Shown: piece after piece, positions 1 through 9,315 of the stretch
Numbering within the stretch: position 1 is the stretch's first letter
Layout of the letters: every line of letters begins with the position of its first letter
DNA from: Pseudomonadota bacterium
Lineage (GTDB): Bacteria > Pseudomonadota > Gammaproteobacteria > Steroidobacterales > Steroidobacteraceae
Length of the DNA: 64,000 nucleotides
Direction: 5' to 3'
NCBI GenBank assembly: GCA_016705325.1
Contig: JADIYJ010000013.1
Coordinates: forward strand, 141,963-205,962
Program-made: the position numbers and the translations under genes
The notes under the pieces: generated by a model
The model's database searches: none
Told to the model about the DNA's origin: nothing
What the model saw: the letters and a program-made list of their open reading frames with translations, nothing else

Positions 1-33
1 GACGGTACAGGCCTGCCTGTCAGGAGGCGCCGC

Positions 34-1417
34 ATGATCAGCCGCGACCTCGCAACCTTCGCCAGGGTGAGCGGCGGTGTCCTGCATGGCGCCAATGCGG
101 CGTTTGCGCGCGTCATCAGCGACTCGCGTGCACTGGAGCCGGGTGCGTTGTTCGTCGCGCTCCCGGGCGACCGCTTCGACGGTCACGACTTCGTCGCCGC
201 TGCGACGGAGCGCGGCGCCGTGGGCGCGATCGTCAGCCGACCGGTCGATTGCGCGTTGCCGCAGGTCGTCGTCGCCGACACGCTGGCCGGTCTGGCCGCG
301 TTCGCGAATGCCTGGCGCCGCTCGTTCGCCGGCGTCGTGGTCGGCATCACGGGCAGCAACGGCAAGACGACGGTCAAGGAAATGACCGGCGCGATCCTGT
401 CCGGCCTCGGTCCGTGTCTCGTGACGCAGGGCAACCTCAACAACCACATCGGCGTGCCGCTCACGCTGTGCCGGCTCGAAGCCACGCATCGTTGCGCCGT
501 CATCGAGATGGGCGCGAACCACCTCGGCGAAATCGCGCACCTGGCCGCGATCGCCGAGCCGACGGTCGGCCTGGTGATCAACGCAGGCCAGGCGCACCTC
601 GAAGGATTCGGCGGCATCGAGGGCGTCGCCACGGGCAAGGGCGAGATGTTCGAAGCGCTCGGGCCGGACGGCACGGCGGTGATCAACGCCGATGATCGCT
701 TCGCCGCGTTCTGGCAGGGTCGCGCGCGCCGCGCCGGATCGCGTTGTCACGTTCGGCCTGCGTGAACGTGCCGACGTGACGGCTCGCGACCTGCGCAGCC
801 ACCTCGGAGCGACGGGCTTCGTGACCACGTTCGAGCTGGTCACCACCTCCGGTACGCGAGCCATCGAACTGGGTCTTGCCGGCGAACACAACGTGATGAA
901 CGCGCTGGCCGCCACGGCGGCTGCGATGGCGGCCGGTGCCGGACTCGACGCCGTGCAGCGTGGCCTGCAGTCGATGCGGCCGGTCGCAGGCCGGCTCGAA
1001 GTCAAGCAGGCGCTGCGCGGCACGCGCCTGATCGACGACGCCTATAACGCCAATCCCGGGTCGCTGCGCGTGGGCCTGCGAGCGCTGGCCGGCGTGCCGG
1101 GCGAGCGCTGGCTCGTCCTCGGTGAGATGGCCGAACTGGGCGGGGAAGGCGCGCACCTGCACGCGGAGATGGGCGCGCTCGCGCGCGAATGCGGCGTCAC
1201 CCGGCTGCTTGCCGTCGGCGCGGGTGCGCAGCCGGCCGTGGAATCGTTCGGTCCCGGCGCCTCCTGGCATGCGAGCACGGACGCCCTGCTGTCGGCGCTG
1301 CTGCCCGAGCTGCACGACGGTCTCACGATCTACGTCAAGGGTTCGCGCGTGAATCGACTCGAGCGCGTGACCGCGGCCCTGGTGCCGGGTGGCACGGCGC
1401 AGGCAGGGGGGCACTAG
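34..1417 (+). CDS. murF: UDP-N-acetylmuramoyl-tripeptide--D-Ala-D-Ala ligase MurF (one frameshift)
   Basis: MurF adds D-Ala-D-Ala to UDP-MurNAc-tripeptide in the cytoplasm, the last soluble step of the peptidoglycan precursor pathway. The ATP loop GSNGKTT lies near residues 107-113, followed by the Mur-ligase signatures NNHIGVPLTL and EMGANHLGEI; the C-terminal domain has DDAYNANPGSLR. An AGGAGG-like ribosome site precedes the ATG. The frame moves by +1 within the CG-rich tract at about 720-735, so the N-terminal half reads to 765 and the C-terminal half continues in another frame to 1417. Joined, they give about 460 residues, the normal MurF length. The shift is probably a sequencing indel, as the gene is essential and both halves are well conserved. 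It abuts mraY with no gap. Confidence 0.9.
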
Positions 1418-2500
1418 ATGCTGCGCCACGTTGCCGCCTGGCTCTCCGACTACTACTCGGGCTTCCACGTCTTCCAGTACCTGACCCTGCGGGCGATCCT
1501 CGCGGCACTGACGGCGCTGGCGATCTCGCTGCTGGTCGGCCCGCGCATGATCCGCTGGCTTGCCGAATACCAGGTCGGCCAGCGCGTGCGGTCCGACGGT
1601 CCGCAGACGCACCTGAGCAAGGCCGGCACACCGACGATGGGCGGTGCGCTGATTCTTGCGGCGATCGTCGCGGCGACGCTGCTGTGGGCCGATCTCGCCA
1701 ATCGCTTCGTCTGGGTGGTGCTGCTGGTCACCATCGCCTTCGGCCTGATCGGGTTCTGGGACGATTACCTCAAGCTCGTCGTCGGCGATTCGCGCGGGTT
1801 GATCGCGCGCTACAAGTATTTCTGGCAGTCGTTCGCCGGGCTCGGCGCCGCGATCGTGCTGTACGTCACCGCGCAGTCGCCCGCCGACACGACGCTGTAC
1901 GTGCCGTTTTTCAAGCACTTCGTCGTCCCGCTCGGCGTTCTCTTCATCCCGCTCACGTACTTCGTGATCGTCGGCTCGAGCAACGCGGTCAACCTGACCG
2001 ACGGGCTCGACGGCCTCGCGATCATGCCGTCGGTGCTCGTCGCGGGTGCGCTCGGCGTGTTCGCGTACGCGTCGGGCAACGTCGTGTTTTCGAACTACCT
2101 CGGCATCCCGTACCTCGCCGGCGCAGGCGAGGTGCTGGTGATCTGTTCCGCGATCTTCGGCGCAGGCCTCGGGTTCCTGTGGTTCAACACGTATCCGGCG
2201 CAGGTGTTCATGGGCGACATCGGCGCACTGGCGCTCGGCGCCGCGCTCGGCGTCATCGCCGTCGTCGTCCGGCAGGAAATCGTGCTGTTCATCATGGGCG
2301 GCGTGTTCGTCATGGAGACGGTGTCGGTGATCCTGCAGGTGGCGTCGTTCAAGCTCCGCGGCAAGCGAATTTTCCGGATGGCGCCGATCCACCACCACTT
2401 CGAACTCAAGGGCTGGGCCGAACCGAAAGTCATCGTCCGCTTCTGGATCATCACCGTGATCCTCGTCCTGCTCGGCCTCGCGACACTCAAGCTCCGATGA
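1418..2500 (+). CDS. mraY: phospho-N-acetylmuramoyl-pentapeptide transferase MraY
   Basis: An integral inner-membrane enzyme that transfers phospho-MurNAc-pentapeptide to undecaprenyl phosphate, giving lipid I. The 360 residues match the family length. Visible signatures are the loop SKAGTPTMGGALI, the aspartate motif IGFWDDYLKL, NLTDGLDGLAIMP, and the histidine-rich MAPIHHHFELKGW near residue 325. About ten hydrophobic segments are evident. The ATG directly follows the murF stop, and the 3' end overlaps the murD start as ATGA, so translation of the chain is probably coupled. Confidence 0.97.
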   Translation: MLRHVAAWLSDYYSGFHVFQYLTLRAILAALTALAISLLVGPRMIRWLAEYQVGQRVRSDGPQTHLSKAGTPTMGGALILAAIVAATLLWADLANRFVWVVLLVTIAFGLIGFWDDYLKLVVGDSRGLIARYKYFWQSFAGLGAAIVLYVTAQSPADTTLYVPFFKHFVVPLGVLFIPLTYFVIVGSSNAVNLTDGLDGLAIMPSVLVAGALGVFAYASGNVVFSNYLGIPYLAGAGEVLVICSAIFGAGLGFLWFNTYPAQVFMGDIGALALGAALGVIAVVVRQEIVLFIMGGVFVMETVSVILQVASFKLRGKRIFRMAPIHHHFELKGWAEPKVIVRFWIITVILVLLGLATLKLR

Positions 2501-3854
2501 CTGGGACGCTCCACCCGCAGGTTCCGCTTGCCGCCGGCACCCGCGCCCTGGTGCTGGGGCTCGGTCGCACCGGGCTTTCGGCTGCGCGCTACCTGGCCCG
2601 CAAGGGTCTCACGCTGCGGGTTGCGGACACGCGCGCGAACCCGCCCGGCGCCGATGCGTTGCGCGCCGATGTCCCCGGCCGCTGAACTGCGGACGGGGGC
2701 GTTCGGCCCGTCGCTGCTCGACGACGTCGCGCAGGTGGTGATCTCTCCGGGCTTGTCCCTGCAGGAAGCGGTGGTGCAGGAGGCGCTCGAGCGCGGATTG
2801 CCGGTCGTGGGTGACATTGAGCTCTTCGCCCGTGAGGCACGGGCGCCGATCGCCGCGATCACCGGCACCAACGGCAAGAGCACGGTGACGACCCTCGTGG
2901 CGGAGATCGCGAACGCCGGTGGCCGGCGCGCGGTGGCGGGCGGGAACCTCGGCGAACCCGGCGCTCGACCTGCTCGAGCGTCCCACGCCCGATCTCTACG
3001 TGCTCGAACTGTCGAGCTTCCAGCTCGAAACGACCCACTCGCTGCGCACCGTGACGTCGACCGTGCTCAACGTCACGCCCGATCACATGGATCGGTACGC
3101 GAGTCTCGAAGCGTACGGCGCGGCGAAGGCTCGCATCTTCGACGGCTGCGGCGTGGCCGTGATCAACGCCGACGACCCGGTGGTGCGTGGCATGCCGCGC
3201 CCGGGCCAGTCCGTCGTGTCGTTCAGCCTCGAGTCACACGCTGCCGACTACACGCTCGAGCACCGGCCTGCGCCGATGATCGTGCGCCGCGGTGAACCGT
3301 TGCTGCCGCTCGCCGCGATGCGACTGCAGGGCCTGCACAACGCGGCCAACGCGATGGCAGCGCTTGCGCTGGCGGAAGCCCTCGATCTGCCGCTCGCGCC
3401 GGCACTCGATGCGCTTTGTGCATTCGCGGGCCTGCCGCACCGCTCGCAGTGGGTCGCCGATGTCCGCGGTGTGCGCTACGTGAACGACTCGAAGGGCACG
3501 AACGTCGGTGCGACGCTCGCCGCCGTGCGGGGCCTGGCCGGCCCGCTGGTCGTCATCGCCGGCGGCGACGGCAAGAACCAGGATTTCTCGGAGCTGCGCG
3601 AGGCGTTCCGCGGCAAGGTCCGTCACGTCGTGCTGATCGGCCGCGATGCGCCGGCGCTCGCGGCCACGCTGGCCGGCGTCTGCGCCACGGAACGTGCCAC
3701 CGACATGCCGGCTGCCGTGCGTGCGGCGCAGGCCGTCGCGCAACCGGGCGACACCGTGCTGCTCTCGCCGGCATGCGCGAGCCTCGACATGTTCCGCGAC
3801 TACAGCCATCGCGGTGACGAATTCACCGCCACCGTCAGGAGTCTTGCTGCATGA
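2497..3854 (+). CDS. murD: UDP-N-acetylmuramoyl-L-alanine--D-glutamate ligase MurD (two frameshifts)
   Basis: MurD adds D-glutamate to UDP-MurNAc-L-Ala. The N-terminal Rossmann part (LVLGLGRTGLSAARYLA) is in one frame, the central ATP site GTNGKST in the next, and the segment from PALDLLE through LSPACASLDMFRDYSHRGDEF in the third. The first shift is in a CCCC run at 2673-2676 and the second in a CCC run at 2957-2959. Deleting one C from each restores a continuous protein of about 450 residues (ADVPAAELRTG and GGNLGEPALDLLE). Both are homopolymer overcalls in an essential gene, so sequencing error is the likeliest cause. It overlaps mraY and ftsW by 4 bases. Confidence 0.9.
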
Positions 3855-5047
3855 GCGCGTCGGCTTCCACCGTCAACAGTTACGCGCGTTCGAGCGGCCA
3901 GCCGCGCCGCCTGCTGCTGGACCCGTGGATCATCGGCACCGTGTGCGCGCTGCTGCTGATCGGACTGATCATGGTCGCGTCCGCCTCGATCGGCATCTCC
4001 GAGAAGGAGACCGGCGCGGCGTTCCACTACTTCACGCGCCAGCTGCTCTACGTGGCGCTGGGACTCGTGGCCTGCTGCGTCGGGCTGGCCGTGCCGACGC
4101 GCGTCTGGGACGAGTATTCGAAGTACCTGCTGGGCGGCGCGTTCCTGCTGCTGGTCGTCGTGCTGATTCCCGGCATCGGCTACGAGGTCAACGGCTCGCG
4201 GCGCTGGATCCGGCTCGGCTTCATGAATTTCCAGGTGTCCGAAGCGACGCGCGTGATGCTGCTGATGTACGTCGCCAGCTACGCCGTGCGCCGCTCGGAC
4301 GAACTGCGCAGCGATTTCAGGTCGTTCATGGTGCCGGTCGGCGTGCTCGCCGCTGCCGCCTTGCTGCTGCTCGGCGAGCCGGATTTCGGCGCCGCCACGG
4401 TGCTGTTCGCGACCGGCCTCGGCGTGCTGTTCCTGGCCGGCGCGCGCATCGTGCACCTGCTCGTGCCGGTCGTCGCCGGCTCCATCGGCCTCGCGGCGCT
4501 CGCCGTCGTCTCGCCTTACCGGTTGCGCCGGCTGACAGGCTTTCTCGATCCCTGGGGCGATCCGTTCGACAGCGGCTTCCAGCTGGTGCAGTCGCTGATC
4601 GCGATCGGCCGCGGCGAATGGCTCGGTGTCGGTCTCGGCGCGAGCGTACAGAAGCTCTTTTACCTGCCCGAAGCCCACACGGACTTCGTCTTCGCCGTGC
4701 TGGCGGAGGAGTTCGGCTTCCTCGGCGTCACGGTCGTCGTCGGCCTGTTCGCGTTGCTCGTGACCCGCGCGCTCATGATCTCGCGCGAAGCCGCGCAGGC
4801 CGGGCAGGCGTACCAGTCGTACGTGGCGGCGGCCATCGGCATCTGGCTGGGCCTGCAGGCATTCGTGAACATCGGCGTGAACATGGGCCTGTTGCCGACC
4901 AAGGGCCTCACGCTGCCGCTGTTGTCCTACGGCGGCAGCAGCATGCTGGTGACGCTCGGCTGGATCGGCGTGCTGCTGCGCATCCACCACGACACGCAGG
5001 CCACCGGACGCGTGCGCGTCGCACCGCGCGAGGCCCGTCGCAGATGA
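3851..5047 (+). CDS. ftsW: Peptidoglycan glycosyltransferase FtsW
   Basis: A SEDS-family inner-membrane glycan polymerase of the divisome, acting with its cognate class B PBP. The protein has 398 residues and about ten transmembrane segments. Family signatures are NGSRRWIRLG near residue 115, a GEPDFGAA-type loop, LTGFLDPWGDPFDSGFQ, EAHTDFVFAVLAEEFG, and the closing NIGVNMGLLPTKGLTLP with SYGGSS. ATGA overlaps join it to murD upstream and murG downstream. The C-terminal cytoplasmic tail is short and arginine-rich. Confidence 0.96.
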   Translation: MSASASTVNSYARSSGQPRRLLLDPWIIGTVCALLLIGLIMVASASIGISEKETGAAFHYFTRQLLYVALGLVACCVGLAVPTRVWDEYSKYLLGGAFLLLVVVLIPGIGYEVNGSRRWIRLGFMNFQVSEATRVMLLMYVASYAVRRSDELRSDFRSFMVPVGVLAAAALLLLGEPDFGAATVLFATGLGVLFLAGARIVHLLVPVVAGSIGLAALAVVSPYRLRRLTGFLDPWGDPFDSGFQLVQSLIAIGRGEWLGVGLGASVQKLFYLPEAHTDFVFAVLAEEFGFLGVTVVVGLFALLVTRALMISREAAQAGQAYQSYVAAAIGIWLGLQAFVNIGVNMGLLPTKGLTLPLLSYGGSSMLVTLGWIGVLLRIHHDTQATGRVRVAPREARRR

Positions 5048-6135
5048 CGCGCAAGGTCGCACTGGTCATGGCAGGCGGCACGGGCGGACACGTCTTCCCG
5101 GCGCTCGCGACGGCGCGGGTGCTGCAGCGCCGCGGCTATGACATCGTCTGGCTCGGCACGCAGCAAGGCATCGAGGCGCGCCTCGTGCCGGCCGCAGGCA
5201 TTCCAGTCGAATGGCTGAGCGTGAGCGGGCTCCGTGGCAAGGGGGCAGCGACACTGCTGGCGGCTCCGTTCCGACTGCTGGTCGCCATCAGCCAGGCAAT
5301 GCGCGCGATCCGCAGGCATCAACCCAGGGTCGTGCTCGGTGCGGGTGGCTTCGCCTCGGGCCCGGGTGGCATCGCGGCGTGGCTGCTCGGCCGGCCGCTC
5401 GTCGTGCACGAGCAGAACGCCGTCGCGGGTCTCACCAATCGCGTACTCGCGCGCCTCGCGCGGCGCGTGCTGGAAGGATTTCCGAACAGTTTCGGCAGCG
5501 GCGTGCAGGCCGAGCGCGTCGGCAACCCGGTGCGTCCGGAGATCGTCGCCATCGCTCCGCCCGCGCGTCGTTACGCCGGTCGCGAAGGTGCCATACGCCT
5601 GCTCGTGTTCGGCGGCAGCCAGGGTGCTGCGCGCCTGAACGCCGTGCTGCCGGCTGCGATCGGCGAGCTGCCGGTGGCGCTGCGGCCCGCCGTGCTGCAC
5701 CAGACCGGCAAGCACAACTTCGAGGAAACCGTGCAGGCGTATCGCTCGCGCGGCATCGAAGCCGACGTGCGGCCCTTCATCGACGACATGGCGAGCGCCT
5801 ACGGCTGGGCCGACCTCGCCGTGTGTCGCTCCGGTGCGCTGACAGTGACCGAACTCGCGGCGGCCGGCGTGCCTGCCATCCTCGTGCCGTTCCCGGCCGC
5901 GGTCGACGACCACCAGACCCGCAACGCGCAGTACGCCGTGCAGGCAGGCGCCGCGAAACTCCTGCCCGAGGGCGACCTGACCCCGATCTCGCTGGCCGCG
6001 CTGTTGCGCGCGCTGCTCGAGGCGGGACGCCCGCTGCTCTCGCGCATGGCCGTGGCGGCGCGCGCGAGCGCCATCGTCGACGCGGACGAACGGCTGGCCG
6101 ACGCCTGCCTGCAGGCGGCGGGGGAGGCGGCATGA
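5044..6135 (+). CDS. murG: UDP-N-acetylglucosamine--N-acetylmuramyl-(pentapeptide) pyrophosphoryl-undecaprenol GlcNAc transferase MurG
   Basis: A peripheral inner-membrane GT28 glycosyltransferase that turns lipid I into lipid II. The start overlaps the ftsW stop, giving 363 residues. The N-terminal glycine loop MAGGTGGHVFPAL, GAGGFASGPGG and VHEQNAVAG bind acceptor and membrane. The C-terminal half carries FGGSQGAARLN, CRSGALTVTEL and PFPAAVDDHQTRNA, which bind UDP-GlcNAc. The reading frame is open for a long way upstream, but the overlap and homology fix the start here. Confidence 0.96.
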   Translation: MTRKVALVMAGGTGGHVFPALATARVLQRRGYDIVWLGTQQGIEARLVPAAGIPVEWLSVSGLRGKGAATLLAAPFRLLVAISQAMRAIRRHQPRVVLGAGGFASGPGGIAAWLLGRPLVVHEQNAVAGLTNRVLARLARRVLEGFPNSFGSGVQAERVGNPVRPEIVAIAPPARRYAGREGAIRLLVFGGSQGAARLNAVLPAAIGELPVALRPAVLHQTGKHNFEETVQAYRSRGIEADVRPFIDDMASAYGWADLAVCRSGALTVTELAAAGVPAILVPFPAAVDDHQTRNAQYAVQAGAAKLLPEGDLTPISLAALLRALLEAGRPLLSRMAVAARASAIVDADERLADACLQAAGEAA

Positions 6136-7559
6136 AGGACCGCATGCGGCGGATCCACACGATCCACTTCGTCGGTATCGGCGGCAGTGGCATGTCGGGC
6201 ATCGCTGAAGTGCTGCTGAACCTCGGCTACGCCGTGCAGGGCTCCGACCTGAAGCAGGGTGAGTCCACCGAGCGCCTGCAACAGCTCGGCGCGCGCGTGC
6301 TGATCGGCCACCGCGCCGGCAACGTCGACGGCGCCGACGTGGTCGTGGTTTCGAGCGCGATCGACGCCGCGAACCCCGAAGTGGCGCGCGCACTGGCCGG
6401 GCGCATTCCAGTCGTGCAGCGCGCCGAGATGCTCGGCGAACTGATGCGCTTCCGCTATTCGATCGCGGTGGCCGGCACCCACGGCAAGACCACCACGACG
6501 AGCCTGATGGCGAGCGTGCTGGCCGAAGGCGGCACGGACCCCACGTTCGTCATTGGCGGGCGGCTGAAGAGCGCGGCCAGCAATGCGCGTCTCGGGGCCG
6601 GCGAGTTCCTGGTCGCCGAGGCCGACGAGAGTGACGCGTCGTTCACGCACCTGCAGCCGATGATCGCGATCGTCACCAACGTCGACGCCGACCACCTCGG
6701 CACGCACGGCGGCGATTTCGAGAAGCTGAAGCTCAGCTTCGTCGAGTTCCTGCACAACCTGCCGTTTTACGGGCTCGCGGTCGTCTGCAACGACGATGCG
6801 AACGCGCGCGCGCTCATTCCCAGCATCGCGCGCCCTTACCTGACCTACGGTTTCGACGAATCCGCCGATGTGCGCGCGGTGGACGTCGAGCGACTCGCGG
6901 GCCAGTCGAAGTTCATGGTGCTGCGCCCCGGCGGCGCGCTGCCGTTGCCGATCACGTTGAACCTGCCCGGCCGCCACAACGTGCTGAACGCCCTGGCGGT
7001 GATTTCCGTCGCGACCGAGCTCGAGATCGACGATGCCGCCATCCAGCGCGCGCTGGCAGGATTCCAGGGCATCGAACGTCGCCTGCAGTGGATCGCCGAC
7101 GTCGACCTCGACGCCGGCAGGGTCACGATCGTGGACGACTACGGCCATCACCCGACCGAGATCGCCGCCACCGTCGAAGCCGTGCGCCAGGGCTGGCCGG
7201 GACGTCGCGTCGTGCTGGTCTTCCAGCCGCACCGTTACACGCGCACACGCGATCTGCTCGACGAGTTCGCGCAGGTGCTCGCCGATGCCGACGCACTCGT
7301 CGTGGCCGAGGTGTACGCGGCGGGCGAAGCGCCGATCCCCGGCGCCGACGGCAAGTCGCTCTGCCGCGCGATCCGCACGCGCGGCCGCGTGGAACCCGTG
7401 CTGCTCAAGACGCTGGAAGAACTGCCGGACGCGCTGGCCGGCATCGTGCGTGCGGGCGACGTAGTGCTGACGATGGGCGCCGGGCACATCGGCGCCGTCG
7501 CCAGCGAACTGCCGCGCACGCTGCCGGCTGCAGTCGCGATGCGAGGCCAACGCTCATGA
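6132..7559 (+). CDS. murC: UDP-N-acetylmuramate--L-alanine ligase MurC
   Basis: MurC starts the stem peptide by adding L-alanine to UDP-MurNAc. The 475-residue protein has the N-terminal FVGIGGSGMSGIAE loop, the ATP site GTHGKTTTTS near residue 115, EADESDASF, TNVDADHL and the late VDDYGHHPTEI motif with FQPHRYTRTRDL. The ATGA overlap with murG sets the start. murB, which follows murC in many proteobacteria, is absent: ddlB follows directly. Confidence 0.97.
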   Translation: MKDRMRRIHTIHFVGIGGSGMSGIAEVLLNLGYAVQGSDLKQGESTERLQQLGARVLIGHRAGNVDGADVVVVSSAIDAANPEVARALAGRIPVVQRAEMLGELMRFRYSIAVAGTHGKTTTTSLMASVLAEGGTDPTFVIGGRLKSAASNARLGAGEFLVAEADESDASFTHLQPMIAIVTNVDADHLGTHGGDFEKLKLSFVEFLHNLPFYGLAVVCNDDANARALIPSIARPYLTYGFDESADVRAVDVERLAGQSKFMVLRPGGALPLPITLNLPGRHNVLNALAVISVATELEIDDAAIQRALAGFQGIERRLQWIADVDLDAGRVTIVDDYGHHPTEIAATVEAVRQGWPGRRVVLVFQPHRYTRTRDLLDEFAQVLADADALVVAEVYAAGEAPIPGADGKSLCRAIRTRGRVEPVLLKTLEELPDALAGIVRAGDVVLTMGAGHIGAVASELPRTLPAAVAMRGQRS

Positions 7560-8521
7560 CTTCGCCCATGCTCATCCAGGATCCCGCCCGGTTCGGCCGC
7601 GTCGCCGTGCTGCTCGGCGGCACGTCGTCCGAACGCGAGGTGTCGCTCGACTCGGGCCGCAACGTGCTGGCAGCGCTGCGGCGCCGCGGCGTCGACGCCA
7701 CGGCCGTCGACGGCATTCCTGCACTGGTCGCTGCGCTGAACGCGCCGGGCGGCCGCCAGTTCGATCGCGTCTTCAACATCCTGCACGGCAACCGTGGCGG
7801 TGGCGAAGACGGCGTCCTGCAGGGGCTGCTCGAAGCGCTGGGCGTGCCCTACACCGGCTCGGGCGTGCTCGGGTCCGCGCTCGGCATGGACAAGATCCGC
7901 ACCAAGCAGGTGTGGCTCGCGCTCGGCCTGCCGACGCCGGCCTACGTCAACCTGCAGCGCGGCGAAGACGTCGTCGCGGCGGCCCACAAGCTGGGCCTGC
8001 CGGTGATCGTCAAGCCGGCGTGCGAAGGCTCGAGCGTCGGCATCACGCGCTGCTTCAAGGATGCGGACCTCGTGGCGGCCGTCGAACTGGCGGCGCGTTA
8101 CGAAGGCTCGTTGCTGGTCGAGCAGCTGATCCAGGGCGAGGAGTACACGGTCGGCGTGCTCGGGCTCGAAGCGCTGCCCTCGATCCGGATCGTGCCGGCC
8201 GGCGAGTACTACGACTACCACGCGAAGTACGTCGCCGAGGACACGCAGTACCTGTGCCCGGGCATGACGGGGGCCGCGGAGCAGGAACTTGCGGGTCTCA
8301 CCCTCGCGGCGTTCTTTGCCGTCGGCTGCAGCGGCTGGGGCCGCGTCGATTTCATGCGCGACCGTGCGGGCAAGCCGTGGCTGCTCGAGGTGAACACGGC
8401 GCCGGGCATGACCAGTCATTCACTGGTGCCGAAGGCGGCACGCCAGCGCGGGATCGAATTCGACGAACTCGTCTGGCGGGTCCTCGAAACGAGCTGCCGC
8501 GACCAGGAGGGGCGTCGATGA
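7556..8521 (+). CDS. ddlB: D-alanine--D-alanine ligase
   Basis: An ATP-grasp enzyme that makes the D-Ala-D-Ala dipeptide used by MurF. The 321 residues include VLLGGTSSEREVS, LHGNRGGGEDG, the ATP-grasp lysine segment PVIVKPACEGSSVGI, the tyrosine loop EYYDYHAKYV, and the metal-binding end GRVDFMRDRAGKPWLLEVNTAPGMT. It overlaps murC at the start and ftsQ at the end. The tail EGRR is short, so the coupling to ftsQ is tight. Confidence 0.96.
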   Translation: MTSPMLIQDPARFGRVAVLLGGTSSEREVSLDSGRNVLAALRRRGVDATAVDGIPALVAALNAPGGRQFDRVFNILHGNRGGGEDGVLQGLLEALGVPYTGSGVLGSALGMDKIRTKQVWLALGLPTPAYVNLQRGEDVVAAAHKLGLPVIVKPACEGSSVGITRCFKDADLVAAVELAARYEGSLLVEQLIQGEEYTVGVLGLEALPSIRIVPAGEYYDYHAKYVAEDTQYLCPGMTGAAEQELAGLTLAAFFAVGCSGWGRVDFMRDRAGKPWLLEVNTAPGMTSHSLVPKAARQRGIEFDELVWRVLETSCRDQEGRR

Positions 8522-9315
8522 AACTGCCGTTCGGCAAGAAGCAGCGCAAGCAGGCGACCCGCCCCGAGCCCAGGTGGTGGGAGCGCCTCGACTGGAGCGC
8601 GATCGGCACCACGGCCGCCATCGCCGCCGGCTGCGCCGTCGTGGCGCTGCTGCTGATCTTTGCGCTGGACCGTCCGGTGCGCCGGGTCCTGCTCGAAGGC
8701 ACCTTCCAGCGTGTCTCGCCGCCGGAAATCGAGAGCGCCGTCGCCGAGGTCGCGCAGGGCGGCCTGGCCTCGGTCGACCTCGAGCGCATCCGCAAGCGTG
8801 TCGAGTCGACCGACTGGGTGGACAGCGCGGTCGTGACCCGTGTCTGGCCGGATGCAATCCGCGTCGTGGTCAACGAAGAGGTGGCGGCGGCGCGGTGGAA
8901 CGACGCCGGGCTGCTGAACGCGCGCGGCGAGCTCTTCATCCGCAACGCACGCTACGTGCCGCCGGAATTGCCGCTGCTCGAAGGCCCGGAAGGCAGCGAG
9001 TCGCAGGTTGCGCAACTGTACATCGATGCCCAGGGCCGCCTGCTCGAATCAGGACTGCGCCTCACGGGCGTCCGGCTCGACGACCGCGGCGCGTGGGAAC
9101 TCGAGCTGGCGGATGGCCTGCAGGTCAGGCTCGGCCGGCAGGACGTCAAGGAACGCCTCGAACGCTTCATTCGACTCGCGAGCCCGACGGTGGCGAAGCG
9201 GGTCGCGGAGATCAATTACGTGGACATGCGCTACACGAACGGCTTCAGCGTGGGCTGGAACGCCCGTTCCGCACTGGCCGTCGCCCCGCGGGAGGACGCG
9301 ACACCCGATGCCTAG
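8518..9315 (+). CDS. ftsQ: Cell division protein FtsQ
   Basis: A bitopic divisome protein that bridges early and late components through FtsB/FtsL. The 265 residues comprise a basic cytoplasmic tail, one transmembrane helix near residues 35-58, a POTRA domain beginning RVLLEGTFQRVSPPEIESAV, and a beta domain ending near INYVDMRYTNGFSVGW. The length and layout fit FtsQ although overall conservation is modest. The start overlaps ddlB, and the end overlaps the ftsA start by 8 bases. Confidence 0.94.
   Translation: MKLPFGKKQRKQATRPEPRWWERLDWSAIGTTAAIAAGCAVVALLLIFALDRPVRRVLLEGTFQRVSPPEIESAVAEVAQGGLASVDLERIRKRVESTDWVDSAVVTRVWPDAIRVVVNEEVAAARWNDAGLLNARGELFIRNARYVPPELPLLEGPEGSESQVAQLYIDAQGRLLESGLRLTGVRLDDRGAWELELADGLQVRLGRQDVKERLERFIRLASPTVAKRVAEINYVDMRYTNGFSVGWNARSALAVAPREDATPDA

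Noticed and set aside
683..2398. Long minus-strand open frame opposite murF and mraY
   Set aside because: Rich in Arg, His, Asp and Gln without any recognisable domain; it is the antisense shadow of murF-mraY in high-GC DNA.
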